The position numbers were made by a program, and so were the translations under genes. From Desulfobacula toluolica Tol2 (GTDB lineage Bacteria > Desulfobacterota > Desulfobacteria > Desulfobacterales > Desulfobacteraceae): a stretch of 64,000 bases of DNA. Of this stretch, positions 17,584-27,273 are shown piece by piece (position 1 is the stretch's first letter; the number at the start of each line of letters is the position of its first letter). Below the pieces are notes generated by a model. It ran no database searches. It had not been told where the DNA came from and saw only the letters and a list, made by a program, of their open reading frames with translations. The stretch is from contig NC_018645.1 of assembly GCF_000307105.1 (NCBI RefSeq), positions 4,412,001 to 4,476,000 on the forward strand, read 5' to 3'.

Positions 17584-19608
17584 TTAGTTAGTCATACCGG
17601 GAAACAGGCCTTTAAACTGCTTTTTCAAATCTTCTTTTACAGATTCTATTTTTTGTTTCTGATCCTCTTTTGTTCCCAAAACATCTTTTAATCCTTTTAC
17701 ATCCGGAATACCTCCACTGAGCATGCCTTTAAGGTCAGGACGAATTTTAGGAGACTCAAAAGCACCGGTTATCAAGACAGGAACCATCACCCCCGATCTT
17801 TCTTTGGTATCTCCCTGGCCTTTCAAGGTGGCGACAAATTTTGGCTCCACCCTTAAATCAAGCATTTCTTTTGCAAGATTGACGTTTCCTGTAACAAGTA
17901 GCCTAATCAAAGGAGAAGTAAGGCTTGTTCCGATTGTATTCACAAGGCCGTTTTGAGCAGTAAACGGAATTTTAAGTTCTGCAAAATCCGTTCTCGGCTT
18001 TTCCTGTAATTGTTCTCCCATTCCAAAACTGGTTTTGACGTTCCGCACCATACCGGCAAGGTCAAAACCGATAATGGCACCGTCAACAAACAAAAGTTCC
18101 CCTTGCCCGGTCAAGGTCTGCTTGATCATATCAGGTGTTTCACCAGTCATAAAAATCCCCAGATCCGCTTTCAGTGTTCCTTCGATCAACTCCTTTTGCA
18201 AGACGTCTTTCATCAAGGGTCCGGCCTGGATACCTTTGGCATTAATGGTCATTTTTGTTTGAGGATCATTTTTTTGAACATTAAGTTCAACAGTTGATGC
18301 TATATTACCCTGGTAAAGATCCAAGCCTAACGGATCAATTTTAACAACGCCGTTTTTTGCCATAATATGGACATCAATATTTTCAATAGTTGCGCCATGG
18401 GCCTTTAATTTATCTACCTTTACTTGCCCGTCAAGAACCAGTTTTCTTAAGGGGCTGTAATCTGTTTTCTTTTTTGCAGGAGCTGCTTTTGCAGGTTCAA
18501 TTTTTTCCGGTGTTGTTTCTTTTGCCAAAGGTTCAGGCAGATACCGGTCAAGGTCGATTCCGTCCAATTGAATATCAAACTTTAAATCGGGTTTGGAAAA
18601 CGCTTTTGCCGAAGCTGAAAATACCGCTTTGGAATCATCCATAACAAACACACCATCAGACAAAGAGACGTTTTGCGGATTACCTTTTAAGCGGACTTTA
18701 AAAGAGACGGCATTTAATACAGCCGGGTCCTTTGTCAGGACAGGAAATTTTTGGTCCAGCGCAGCAAATAATTTTCTGGGTGAAAAAGAAGACACATCCA
18801 CTTCAAGATCAAAATCCCTTCCTGCCAGGACATCAATAAGATTACCTGTTAAACTTACTTCCAGTTCTTCCAAAGCTTTTAACACAAAATCAAGGGCAAT
18901 TGTTCCTTTGCCGGGCTCCTTGCCAATGGGACCGGCTGTTCCGTCAAGGGAAACGGGTTTGCCGTCAACCTTTGCGCTCAATGAAATGCCCACTGGATTT
19001 TCAAGACTGAGATTGGCCAAATTCAAATTCAGATCCGAGATTTCTTTTTTAAGATTTGTTGCCTGATCCAGATAGATCAAGCGGCCGTTTGTAATGGAAA
19101 AATTACCGACCATCAGATCCTCAATCGGCAATCCCCGGCTTGTTGAAGGTTCTTGCTTTTTCTCTTTTATCTGTTTTTGATCCTGAATCTCTTGTTTCCC
19201 CTGTTGTTGACCCATCCCCTGCCAGTTGGCTTTACCGTTTTTTAATTTTTCCAGGTAAATCACTGGGGTGTCCAAAACAAAGGTTTTTACTTCTATTTTC
19301 TTTGACAACAGCGGCATAACCTTGAGCCTGACCTCAAAATCCTTCACTGATACCATATCATTTTGGCTGTACCCGGCAGGACTACCCAGGTGAAGATCCG
19401 TCAATTTCACCCCAACCCAGGGAAAAACGGAAATATCCATCTCATCACCGAGTGTAAAGGATCGCCCTGTCGCTTGTGCAACTTTTTGCTCAATCATGGG
19501 TTTATACTTTTGGATATTAATAACTTGAGGAATGATAATGATGGCTGCAATGACAAGAACTAAAAAAACACCGCCTGAAATTAACAACCATTTAAGAATG
19601 TTTTTCAT
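17584..19608 (-). CDS. AsmA-family membrane-anchored protein
   Basis: The 674-residue protein has a single N-terminal membrane helix (about residues 7-27) and then AsmA-typical beta-rich sequence: GRSFTLGDEMDISVFPWVGVKLTDLHLG, and near the C-terminus GQGELLFVDGAIIGFDLAGMV with ISTSLTSPLIRL-like repeats. AsmA-like proteins form periplasmic bridges that move or tune phospholipids or LPS between membranes. A Lys/Gln-rich low-complexity linker occurs at about residues 128-155. GGAG lies 7 nt before the ATG. Its partner DUF4197 gene is immediately downstream. Confidence 0.88.
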   Translation of the reverse strand: MKNILKWLLISGGVFLVLVIAAIIIIPQVINIQKYKPMIEQKVAQATGRSFTLGDEMDISVFPWVGVKLTDLHLGSPAGYSQNDMVSVKDFEVRLKVMPLLSKKIEVKTFVLDTPVIYLEKLKNGKANWQGMGQQQGKQEIQDQKQIKEKKQEPSTSRGLPIEDLMVGNFSITNGRLIYLDQATNLKKEISDLNLNLANLSLENPVGISLSAKVDGKPVSLDGTAGPIGKEPGKGTIALDFVLKALEELEVSLTGNLIDVLAGRDFDLEVDVSSFSPRKLFAALDQKFPVLTKDPAVLNAVSFKVRLKGNPQNVSLSDGVFVMDDSKAVFSASAKAFSKPDLKFDIQLDGIDLDRYLPEPLAKETTPEKIEPAKAAPAKKKTDYSPLRKLVLDGQVKVDKLKAHGATIENIDVHIMAKNGVVKIDPLGLDLYQGNIASTVELNVQKNDPQTKMTINAKGIQAGPLMKDVLQKELIEGTLKADLGIFMTGETPDMIKQTLTGQGELLFVDGAIIGFDLAGMVRNVKTSFGMGEQLQEKPRTDFAELKIPFTAQNGLVNTIGTSLTSPLIRLLVTGNVNLAKEMLDLRVEPKFVATLKGQGDTKERSGVMVPVLITGAFESPKIRPDLKGMLSGGIPDVKGLKDVLGTKEDQKQKIESVKEDLKKQFKGLFPGMTN

Positions 19609-19796
19609 GGGTCTTCTCCAACTTTTTTTATAGTATATGTTTAAAACACCTTATACTCATGACGTTCTATAATTTTCAGACAGAAAACCGTACTCATTAT
19701 ATTTTTATTCATCTTATGCTTACTATCCAGCACATCACAGACAGTCAAAATCAAAACCTGATTCATCCTTCAAAAAAAACATAGTTAAAACCCCTG

Positions 19797-19826
19797 ATTA
19801 AAATCAGCAGCAAGACTGCTGAGATT
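19797..19826 (-). terminator. candidate terminator after tpx
   Basis: On the minus strand CTCAGCAG pairs with CTGCTGAT around a short loop (19803-19810 with 19817-19826), followed by TTTTAAT, some 27 bp after the tpx stop. An outer AAAACC/GGTTTT pairing extends the stem. Confidence 0.6.
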
Positions 19827-19852
19827 AAAAAGAGGTTTTTATTTTATACTGA

Positions 19853-20350
19853 TTATAATGCTGCGAGTGCCGCGTCATAATCAGGTTCATGCGTAATATC
19901 GTCAACCATCTCAGCATACAAGATTGTATTGTTTTCATCCAGGACAATTACCGCCCGTGCTGCCAAACCTTTTAATGGGCCGTCTTCGATCAAAAGACCA
20001 TAGTCCTTTAAAAAATCAGGGCTGCGAAACAGCGAGCCTGTCACCACATTGTCAATGCCCTCTGCACCACAGAACCGTTTATGTGCAAAAGGAAGATCAA
20101 AGGAAAGACATATGACCTGTGTATTTTCAAGATCTGATGCTTTTTTGTTAAATGTTCTTACGGATGTGGCGCAAACATCCGTATCAATACTGGGAAAAAC
20201 ATTTAAAACTTTTCGTTTCCCTTGAAAATCCTCCAAAGAAAACTCTGATAAATCCTGTTTAACGGCAACAAATTTTTTTGCCGCACTCCCCTTACCCGGA
20301 AACTCACCTGCCAACTGAACAGGATTTCCTGCTAATTTAGTTGTGGCCAT
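19853..20350 (-). CDS. tpx: thiol peroxidase, atypical 2-Cys peroxiredoxin
   Basis: The 165-residue protein matches Tpx along its length. The peroxidatic cysteine is Cys60 in FPSIDTDVCATSVRTFN and the resolving cysteine is Cys94 in HKRFCGAEG, the same spacing as E. coli Tpx Cys61/Cys95. It reduces hydrogen peroxide and organic hydroperoxides using thioredoxin, probably protecting this anaerobe from oxygen exposure. AAGGAG lies 7 nt before the ATG. It appears monocistronic, with a hairpin after the stop. Confidence 0.95.
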   Translation of the reverse strand: MATTKLAGNPVQLAGEFPGKGSAAKKFVAVKQDLSEFSLEDFQGKRKVLNVFPSIDTDVCATSVRTFNKKASDLENTQVICLSFDLPFAHKRFCGAEGIDNVVTGSLFRSPDFLKDYGLLIEDGPLKGLAARAVIVLDENNTILYAEMVDDITHEPDYDAALAAL

Positions 20351-20533
20351 TGGATATCTCCTTTTCCATGATCAATGATTTGTATTAAACTTCTCGTACC
20401 CTTTGAATCATGTTCTTTTTTAAAAAAATGTTCTTTCTAATAGTAATGGTTTGGTCGATTTTTTCAAGATGAATTCCAAAAAGATAGTTTTTGATAAGGG
20501 GGTCTGCTCTGAACAATTTGCCCCCTTGTTCCA

Positions 20534-22669
20534 TTAAGTTTTCTTAAGGGAAAGAGAAATTCTTTTTCTTTTCACATCAACTTCGAGAATGGTTACGGTT
20601 ATTGCCTGCCGGACGGTAACAATCTCGTTGGGGTCTTTGACAAAGCGATCTGCCATCTGGCTGATATGAACAAGACCGTCCTGGTGGACACCAATATCGA
20701 CAAATGCTCCAAAAGCAGTAACATTGGTAACAATTCCCGGTACCTTCATACCGGGTACAAGATCCTTGATCTCATGAATGGTATCATCAAAAGAAAAGGG
20801 CTGGAATGATTTTCTTGGATCACGTCCGGGATTTGCAAGTTCCGTTACAATATCCTTGAGGGTCGGCATACCAATGGTATCGGTAACATATTGATTCAAA
20901 TCAATCTTTTCGATTACTATGGTATTTTGCATTATATCTTCGACATCAAAACCTGCATCGTGCGCCATCTTTTCGACAACACCATAGGATTCAGGATGAA
21001 TGCCGCTTCTGTCCAGGGGCTTTTGTGCATTGCGAATTCTTAAAAACCCAGCTGCCTGCTCAAATGCCTTTGGCCCCAGTCTCGGCACTTTCAGCAACTC
21101 TTTTCTTGATCTGAACGGACCGTTTTCATTGCGAAACAAGACCATGTTGGCGGCAATGGTATCATTGAGACCTGACACACGAGCAAGCAATTCCCTGCTG
21201 GCCGTATTAGCCTCAACCCCGACCCGATTCACACAGGAAACCACCACGTCGTCCAGGGACTTTTTCAATAGTTTCTGATCCACATCATGCTGGTACTGGC
21301 CCACACCAATGGATTTGGGGTCCAGCTTGACCAGTTCCGCCAGAGGGTCCATAAGCCGCCTGCCAATGGAGACAGCCCCCCTGACCGTGATATCGTAATC
21401 CGGAAATTCTTCTCTTGCCACTTCGGAAGCCGAATAAATGGATGCCCCGCTCTCATCCACCATGACAAGGGGAATACTTTTGTCCAGGTTCAGCGTTTTT
21501 ATAAACGCTTCGGTCTCCCGGCCTGCCGTTCCGTTACCCACGGCAAAGGCCTCTATTTTGTATTTTTTCACAAGGCTTAACACGATCTTTTTCGCTTTTT
21601 CATCATTTCCCAGATTGGGAAAAATAAGATCATGGTGCAAAAGCTGCCCCTGGGCATCCAGGCAGACAACTTTACATCCGGTTCGAAACCCTGGATCAAT
21701 GGCAAGAATTCGTTTCTGGCCCAGGGGGGCGGACAGCAAAAGTTCCTTTAAATTTCCGGCAAACACATTGATTGCAACATCATCAGCTTTGGCTTTTAAT
21801 TGATTTACACACTCTTTTTCAATGGATTTTGACAGCAACCGCTTGTAACTGTCTTTTATTGCAGACTTAACTTCCCCTGCACATCCTGATTGCTTTTTTA
21901 TGGAGTGATTTTTTATGTACCGTCTTTCAATTTGCTGCAAGGCCATGTCTTCATCCGGCAGGACATGGACGGATAGAACCGTTTCTTTTTGCCCCCTTAG
22001 CATGGCCAGTATCCGATGGGAAGGTGCAGCAAAGGCTTTCTCAGACCAGTCAAAATAATCCTCAAATTTGATACCGTCCTCTTCTTTTCCCTTTTTTACC
22101 ATAGATTGAATCTGTGCCGTATCAACAAACAATTTACGGATATCGGCACGGACATCGGCATCATCACTGACAATTTCCGCAACAATATCCCTGGCACCAA
22201 AAACGGCATCTTCAACCGATTCAATGCCTTTTTCAAAAGACACATATTTTTTTGCTTCAATAAGTGGGTCCTGGTTTGATTGATCCAGAAGGAACAGCGC
22301 AAACGGTTCAAGGCCTTTTTCCCGTGCAATGCTTGCCCGGGTTCTTTTCTTGGGCCGATATTTTTCATACAGATCCTCAAGCTCGGTCATTGAAGGTGCG
22401 GTTTGAATATCCGCCTTAAGGGATTGAGTTAAAAGGTCACGGTCTGTCAAGGATTTGAGAATGGCCTCTTTTCTGCTGTTCAGGGCATTCAACTGCTCGA
22501 TCCGGTCCCGGATGCCGGTAATGGCAACTTCATCCAGAGACCCGGTCTTCTCTTTTCTATACCTGGCAATAAAGGGAATGGTGGAACCCTGTTCCAGCAG
22601 TTGAGCAACCGCTGAAACCTGTGACCTGTCCAGTTTCATTTCCGAGCTTATGCTGTCTATCATTTCCAT
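20534..22669 (-). CDS. tex: Tex-family S1 RNA-binding transcription accessory protein
   Basis: The 711-residue protein has the full Tex plan: N-terminal helical domain with TIPFIARYRKEKTGSLDE, a YqgF-like nuclease fold with LAIDPGFRTGCKVVCLD, a helix-hairpin-helix region with VLFRNENGPFRSRKELLKVPRLGPKAFEQAAGFLRI, and a C-terminal S1 domain beginning PGMKVPGIVTNVTAFGAFVDIGVHQDGLVH. Length is slightly below the usual 730-780. Tex binds nucleic acid and affects transcription and stress tolerance. Gene context adds nothing specific. Confidence 0.95.
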   Translation of the reverse strand: MEMIDSISSEMKLDRSQVSAVAQLLEQGSTIPFIARYRKEKTGSLDEVAITGIRDRIEQLNALNSRKEAILKSLTDRDLLTQSLKADIQTAPSMTELEDLYEKYRPKKRTRASIAREKGLEPFALFLLDQSNQDPLIEAKKYVSFEKGIESVEDAVFGARDIVAEIVSDDADVRADIRKLFVDTAQIQSMVKKGKEEDGIKFEDYFDWSEKAFAAPSHRILAMLRGQKETVLSVHVLPDEDMALQQIERRYIKNHSIKKQSGCAGEVKSAIKDSYKRLLSKSIEKECVNQLKAKADDVAINVFAGNLKELLLSAPLGQKRILAIDPGFRTGCKVVCLDAQGQLLHHDLIFPNLGNDEKAKKIVLSLVKKYKIEAFAVGNGTAGRETEAFIKTLNLDKSIPLVMVDESGASIYSASEVAREEFPDYDITVRGAVSIGRRLMDPLAELVKLDPKSIGVGQYQHDVDQKLLKKSLDDVVVSCVNRVGVEANTASRELLARVSGLNDTIAANMVLFRNENGPFRSRKELLKVPRLGPKAFEQAAGFLRIRNAQKPLDRSGIHPESYGVVEKMAHDAGFDVEDIMQNTIVIEKIDLNQYVTDTIGMPTLKDIVTELANPGRDPRKSFQPFSFDDTIHEIKDLVPGMKVPGIVTNVTAFGAFVDIGVHQDGLVHISQMADRFVKDPNEIVTVRQAITVTILEVDVKRKRISLSLKKT

Positions 22670-22756
22670 GGGTACACCTGATAAAGGTTATGGGATAAAT
22701 AAAAATTCATTGTATTAAAAACAGATGATCTGTTTCAGCTCTTTTTTTTGTGTAAT

Positions 22757-23317
22757 TCATGGCATCAAATGAGAAAAAAGAACCCGGGAACCGATAAACA
22801 ACAGAACAATCCCCCCGAAAATTTCCATGCGTTTGCCAAACATCACACCCAGTTTTGTTCCGATCTTAATGGCGGCAAATGACATCCCGGCTGTGATCAC
22901 ACCGATCATGACGCTGGGATACCAGATATCCACATCCAGCATGGCAAGGCTCAAGCCAATGGCCAGGGCATCAATGCTGGTTGCCACACTGAGCATTACC
23001 ATGGTCATTCCCCTGGACGGATCATTTTTATGAATTTCAGATGATTTATCCATGCCTTCACGGATCATTCTGATACCGACAACGGCCAGAAGAAAAAAAG
23101 CTATCCAGTGATCAAAAGTTTTAAAATGAGACACAAACTTAATACCCATGCCCCAGCCCAGCACCGGCATGAAAAACTGAAACAGCCCGAAATGAAAGCA
23201 CAGGCGAAATTTTGCCCTGGCATTGTTTGCAAACCCTGCGGCAGCCGAGGCAAGAGAAACAGCCGAAGCATCCATGGCAAGCCCTACTGCAATGATTATG
23301 ATTTCAAATGTTGTCAT
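22757..23317 (-). CDS. mntP: MntP-type manganese efflux pump
   Basis: The 186-residue protein has six hydrophobic helices in two inverted repeats. The conserved acidic positions are visible in GLAMDASAVSLASAAAGF (first repeat) and SVATSIDALAIGLSLAML (second repeat). This is the diagnostic pattern of MntP (formerly YebN), which exports Mn2+. No yybP-ykoY manganese riboswitch could be recognised in the 290-bp region upstream, but that was checked only by eye. Confidence 0.92.
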   Translation of the reverse strand: MTTFEIIIIAVGLAMDASAVSLASAAAGFANNARAKFRLCFHFGLFQFFMPVLGWGMGIKFVSHFKTFDHWIAFFLLAVVGIRMIREGMDKSSEIHKNDPSRGMTMVMLSVATSIDALAIGLSLAMLDVDIWYPSVMIGVITAGMSFAAIKIGTKLGVMFGKRMEIFGGIVLLFIGSRVLFSHLMP

Positions 23318-23477
23318 GTATCTTTTCTATAATCTGTTTTAAGTTAAAATACTGCAACCTATAAAAAATCATTCCATAATGCAAACTGAAAAACATGACT
23401 GATACACCTGTTTTTTTAGGCAGTACCAGTTGTCCTGCTTGATATTCACTGTAACATCATGTAATCTTGATATTTAC

Positions 23478-23513
23478 ATGAAAGTCCCGGCAATACTATT
23501 CTTGACTTTCATG
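23478..23513. repeat. perfect 10-bp hairpin upstream of the ferritin-like gene
   Basis: CATGAAAGTC (23478-23487) pairs perfectly with GACTTTCATG (23504-23513) over a 16-nt loop, between the divergent mntP and ferritin-like genes. The AAAGTC/GACTTT stem recurs in intergenic repeats at 27377, 43391 and 57702. It could be an operator or part of an intergenic repeat family. Confidence 0.6.
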
Positions 23514-23607
23514 CTTCATTATGGGCAAACCAAAAAAGAATACAAAGAGATACCAGGCATGCCCATGCCAGTGGCCTGAATTTTTCAACCTGTAAAGGAG
23601 AATGACC

Positions 23608-24111
23608 ATGGACAAATCCAACACATTAACCATATTGAAAAATGCATTTCTCATAGAAAGAAAAGGAAAAAGTCTTTACGAAAAAGCCATGGATCACGCA
23701 ACAGATGATTCGGTAAAAGCCTTTTTCAAAGACCTTGCCGATGATGAGCAGGAACACATGAACATCCTGGAAAAACAGTTCAAAGCCTATATGAAAAACG
23801 GCAAATTCATGGCTGGCGGTTTTGAAAATGACGGCGGAGCCGTAACTCCGCCGGATATTCTTGATGACACCTTAAAAAACAGAATCAATGCTGCAGGCTT
23901 TGAAGCCACGGCCATTACCGCAGCCATCGGCTTTGAGGACAAAGCTGTAAAAATGTACGCCCAACGGGCCAGGGAAGCCACAGACCCGGAAGAAAAAAAA
24001 ATGTACAAACAGCTTTCGGCCTGGGAAAAAACCCATTTAAAAAAACTGATGGCACTGGAAGCATCTTTGATTGAAAGCGTCTGGCACGACAACAGCTTCT
24101 GGCCGTTCTAA
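23608..24111 (+). CDS. ferritin-like di-iron protein (rubrerythrin-type helical domain)
   Basis: The ATG at 23608 is used because AAAGGAG ends 7 nt upstream; an ATG at 23602 is too close to that site. The 167-residue protein has two ExxH-type helix pairs: FLIERKGKSLYEKA with ADDEQEHMNILEKQF, and AAIGFEDKAVKMYAQRA with SAWEKTHLKKLMALE. This is the ferritin-like four-helix bundle of rubrerythrin relatives, without a C-terminal rubredoxin domain. It probably binds two irons and acts in peroxide or iron handling. Its 3' end overlaps the convergent cytochrome gene by 4 bp. Confidence 0.88.
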   Translation: MDKSNTLTILKNAFLIERKGKSLYEKAMDHATDDSVKAFFKDLADDEQEHMNILEKQFKAYMKNGKFMAGGFENDGGAVTPPDILDDTLKNRINAAGFEATAITAAIGFEDKAVKMYAQRAREATDPEEKKMYKQLSAWEKTHLKKLMALEASLIESVWHDNSFWPF

Positions 24112-25481
24112 ATTTTCTTTTGAACCTTTGCCATTTCCACCACCGGCAGGGGTTCAAAGGGTTTTCCCGGGATCAGGTTTAAAACTTTCTGGGGCATGCT
24201 GCGGTACAGCAACCGGACGGTCACAGTGGACCCTTTTCCAGGAAAAGTCGGCAGTTTGATGGTTTGGGTGACGCTCTGCTTTGCCTTTATCCTGTTGTCC
24301 GAAAGCACCTGCCTGGCCTTTGCAAGATTGATCACAGGTTTGCCCTTTCCATCTCCAAAAACCGTTCTAAAGATGAGGGCATCTTTTGGCAGCACATGCT
24401 TGTCATCCAAAACACCTGCCTGAAACCGTGTCTTACCGGCTTTATCCAGGATGGTGATTTCAAGCCATACCTGTCGAAGGTCACCTACACCCGTGGGAAT
24501 CGAGTGCCCTGCACCACTATTGGTGACCGTGACCTTCAGTTTTTTTTTCTTGATCCGGGAGGTATCAACCGACAGGGTGGCTGCATTTTGAAGCCGTTCA
24601 ATGGCCATTTCACCTTTTATCTGTCCGTCAAATTTCCCCGGAACCGCAGCATTGGCACCCACAAAATAGTGAGTAAAAATATGAGGTCTTTCATCACTGT
24701 AATCGGTTGCAGATCCTGGATTTTCAGGCCTTGGTGTAGATCCTGTGGCAGGAATGCCCGGACGCTGGTACATATGGCATCCCTGGCATTCAACTTTTTT
24801 TTGCGGATCTGTAGAATTATAGGGACTGTTTTTCCATTCCGTGTATGTGGTTTCAAGATCAGTGCCGAATGTCACATGCTTTACATCATGGCAGGTGCCG
24901 CAAATTCTGGATTCAGTATGCAACCCGGAGTATTGAGCCTCATGAAAATCAGGTTCACAATCATCAAAAGGCCCGTACTTGATGCCCGGATCATCTTCTC
25001 CCTGGCCAGGATTGAGTACAAGGCCATTATTATACATCTGCTTTATTTTATGGGCGGAATGGCAGTAATCACACTGGATACCCTGCGCTGCAATCTCAGG
25101 TGTTTTGGACAAATCATCAGACACCTTTTTGGGAAATCCGGTAATATGCCCCACAGGAGTATGGCATTTTACACAGGATTCGGCTTCCTTTATCTCTTCC
25201 TTGTCTGTCAGGCCTTTGCGAAGAAATTGTGCCACCCTTGAATAGACAGGATCTTTATGGGCAAGGTGATGCATGGAATTTTCCCATTGTTCAAAAATTT
25301 GGGAGTGACATTCACCGCAGGTGTCGGGTGAAACAAACCGGTCGATCTCAATTGCACCTTTTTCCATTGTATTTTCATCAATTGCATATTGGGATGATGC
25401 AAAAAGCGTTGCTGCCGCAAGAAGGATACCCCCGGAAACCACGATTATTATTTGTTTTACCATTCCCTTAAAATCCTGCAT
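24108..25481 (-). CDS. periplasmic pentaheme cytochrome c
   Basis: The 457-residue protein has an N-terminal signal/anchor helix (about residues 9-29) and five CxxCH heme sites at Cys55, 103, 137, 194 and 232. The spacing and the PDTCGECHSQIFEQW start resemble the cytochrome c554-like family of multiheme proteins. The last ~170 residues are heme-free and beta-rich, with VTVTNSGAGHSIPTGVGD, which is often seen at the C-terminus of such cytochromes. GGGAGG lies just before the ATG. It likely carries electrons in the periplasm; a small coiled-coil gene follows upstream on the same strand. The electron partner is unknown. Confidence 0.9.
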   Translation of the reverse strand: MQDFKGMVKQIIIVVSGGILLAAATLFASSQYAIDENTMEKGAIEIDRFVSPDTCGECHSQIFEQWENSMHHLAHKDPVYSRVAQFLRKGLTDKEEIKEAESCVKCHTPVGHITGFPKKVSDDLSKTPEIAAQGIQCDYCHSAHKIKQMYNNGLVLNPGQGEDDPGIKYGPFDDCEPDFHEAQYSGLHTESRICGTCHDVKHVTFGTDLETTYTEWKNSPYNSTDPQKKVECQGCHMYQRPGIPATGSTPRPENPGSATDYSDERPHIFTHYFVGANAAVPGKFDGQIKGEMAIERLQNAATLSVDTSRIKKKKLKVTVTNSGAGHSIPTGVGDLRQVWLEITILDKAGKTRFQAGVLDDKHVLPKDALIFRTVFGDGKGKPVINLAKARQVLSDNRIKAKQSVTQTIKLPTFPGKGSTVTVRLLYRSMPQKVLNLIPGKPFEPLPVVEMAKVQKKI

Positions 25482-25495
25482 TTTTCCCTCCCATT

Positions 25496-25921
25496 TTATT
25501 TTATAAACCCTCCGGGATATTCCTTGGTTTCCCCTTCCATTGTCAGAACCGTCCAGTTCCCGTTTTCTTCTTTTGCTGTAACCAGGCAGTCCAGGCGGGT
25601 GCCGTCATTAAAGGTGATAAAACACTCACCTGTTTCATTCAAAGTGTTGACCCGAACAAATTTTTTGTCTTTTGCAATTTGCCGAAAGGTCTGTGCCGCT
25701 TTTTCAATGGCAAGAATTTTATTATATTCCCCTTCATCTATTTTTTTGATTTCCAGGCGCAAGTCATTGATCTGCTTTTTCTGGTCTGCAATTTTGTTAA
25801 TAACGTTTTTTATCTCCGTTTTGTTATCAGATGGTATGGAAACCAGAATCTGTTTGTGCAGTTCCATATCGGCTTCAATAAAATTAATTTTTTGCAACAA
25901 TCCTTTGATTTTTGAACTCAT
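25496..25921 (-). CDS. 141-residue hypothetical protein with N-terminal coiled coil
   Basis: The first ~75 residues form a likely coiled coil (ADQKKQINDLRLEIKKIDEGEY). The rest looks like a small beta domain (CFITFNDGTRLDCLVTAKEENG) ending in EYPGGFIK. No family is recognised; the arrangement recalls GreA-like or prefoldin-like small proteins only superficially. It ends 14 bp upstream of the cytochrome start on the same strand, so it is probably translated from the same mRNA. Confidence 0.7.
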   Translation of the reverse strand: MSSKIKGLLQKINFIEADMELHKQILVSIPSDNKTEIKNVINKIADQKKQINDLRLEIKKIDEGEYNKILAIEKAAQTFRQIAKDKKFVRVNTLNETGECFITFNDGTRLDCLVTAKEENGNWTVLTMEGETKEYPGGFIK

Positions 25922-25981
25922 ATATCACTCTTTTTTTTGTTTTTGGTTCTTTGCCTGACCGGCACCTTATTTTTTATTGAT

Positions 25982-26089
25982 TCATGATTTGCACAGGTTT
26001 CCTTGTTCAGCAGCTTTTTGATTGCCCTTGACAAGCCATTCAAGTAACCTGATCATGATATTTTTTTTGTTCTTTTTTTTCTCTTTCAT
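25982..26089 (-). CDS. 35-residue small protein
   Basis: On the minus strand a strong GAGGAGGT (26101-26108) precedes the ATG at 26089. The product is basic at the N-terminus (MKEKKKNKKN), then an amphipathic helix IMIRLLEWLVKGNQKAAEQG and a short tail NLCKS with one cysteine. The strong ribosome site and the well-formed amphipathic helix argue for a real peptide, maybe membrane-associated. It stops 60 bp before the coiled-coil gene on the same strand. Function unknown. Confidence 0.55.
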   Translation of the reverse strand: MKEKKKNKKNIMIRLLEWLVKGNQKAAEQGNLCKS

Positions 26090-26109
26090 GACCTTTTTTC
26101 ACCTCCTCG

Positions 26110-26370
26110 TATAACTGCCTACTTATGGAATACCCATACTGTTTTAATTTTTTTTCAAGCTTCCATTAATTCCATCATAATGTCAAGGGGCATATAAGCC
26201 ATTATTCGGGTAAATGTTTCTTGTTTTTAAACAGATCAATAACGCGTAAAAAAATTCTGGTATTTTATCAATGTCTCATGTAGCATTTGCAATGCATCTG
26301 GGGTGGGAACACACCCTGGGAAAGCTAATGTTTTTTTGCAAAACAGAAACATACAAAAGGCAGGAAACAC
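26110..26370. other. intergenic region without recognised gene
   Basis: This AT-rich stretch lies between divergent genes and should hold both promoters. A short GGGTG/CACCC hairpin occurs near 26300-26325. No other coding or structural signal was seen. Confidence 0.5.
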
Positions 26371-27168
26371 ATGAAATATGGAGCAATGAATTTTCCGATC
26401 AAACCGGTACTTGAGGAGCTGGAAAAAATTTCAGGCCTGGGGTTTGATTATCTTGAACTTACCCTGGATGCGCCCTATGCCCATTACACAAAAATCCTGG
26501 AAATGGAAAATAAGCTTGTCAATGCCCTTAAACAGCATTCAATGGGACTGGTATGCCATCTGCCCTCATTTGTCTATACAGCGGATCTTACCCCGGGCAT
26601 CCGTGAGATCTCTTTAAAGGAGATGATCCATTCCCTTGAAACAGCCGCCCGGATCGGTGCCCAAAAAGCGGTGCTGCACCCAAGCTATATCAGCGGATTA
26701 GGACCTTTGGCAATGAAAACAGCCGAAGGTTACGCCCACCAAAGCCTTTGCACCATCATGAAACAAGCCGATCATCTGGGAATACAGCTGTGTTTTGAGA
26801 ACATGTTTCCAAATTACCACTCATTTTTCGATCCCAGCCATTTTACACGAATTTTCAAAGAATTTCCTGATCTGAAAATGACCCTTGATGCCGGGCATGC
26901 CAATATTGATGATCCCGGCAAAACAAAATTGTATGAATTCATTCAACGATTTTCCGACCGGATCAGGCATATTCACATCAGTGATAATTCCGGAAAAAAG
27001 GATGACCATGCCAGGGTCGGAAACGGCACTGTTAATTTTAAAAAATTTATAAGACTGCTCAAGCAGTCAGGCTACGATGATACCATCACCCTTGAAATTT
27101 TCTCCCCGGATACAAAGGATCTGGTCAAAAGCCGTGATCAAATCGCATTATTGGTTAACTCAGCTTAA
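26371..27168 (+). CDS. TIM-barrel sugar phosphate isomerase/epimerase-like protein
   Basis: The 265-residue protein fits the AP_endonuc_2 (xylose isomerase-like) TIM barrel. Metal-ligand motifs are visible: QLCFENMFPNYH (Glu), MTLDAGHANI (Asp/His), IRHIHISDNSGKKDDH (His, Asp) and ITLEIFSP (Glu). AGGAAACAC precedes the ATG. Family members isomerise or epimerise sugars or inositols; endonuclease IV is a distant relative but its extra metal ligands are not evident. It stands alone, followed by a structured terminator. Substrate unknown. Confidence 0.87.
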   Translation: MKYGAMNFPIKPVLEELEKISGLGFDYLELTLDAPYAHYTKILEMENKLVNALKQHSMGLVCHLPSFVYTADLTPGIREISLKEMIHSLETAARIGAQKAVLHPSYISGLGPLAMKTAEGYAHQSLCTIMKQADHLGIQLCFENMFPNYHSFFDPSHFTRIFKEFPDLKMTLDAGHANIDDPGKTKLYEFIQRFSDRIRHIHISDNSGKKDDHARVGNGTVNFKKFIRLLKQSGYDDTITLEIFSPDTKDLVKSRDQIALLVNSA

Positions 27169-27273
27169 AATATACAAAGCCATATTATCGATCCCAAAAA
27201 AAGTTCTTTATTGTATTGAATATTCAAGAATAATAATTAAATCAAAAATGATTTTTATTTTATCTTGATCATT

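Noticed and set aside
23318-23607. yybP-ykoY manganese riboswitch upstream of mntP
   Set aside because: No recognisable conserved core was seen by eye; only an unrelated hairpin is present.
24264-25241. A 325-codon plus-strand open frame opposite the cytochrome gene
   Set aside because: It is antisense to a clear pentaheme cytochrome, lacks a ribosome site, and its translation has no domain-like pattern.
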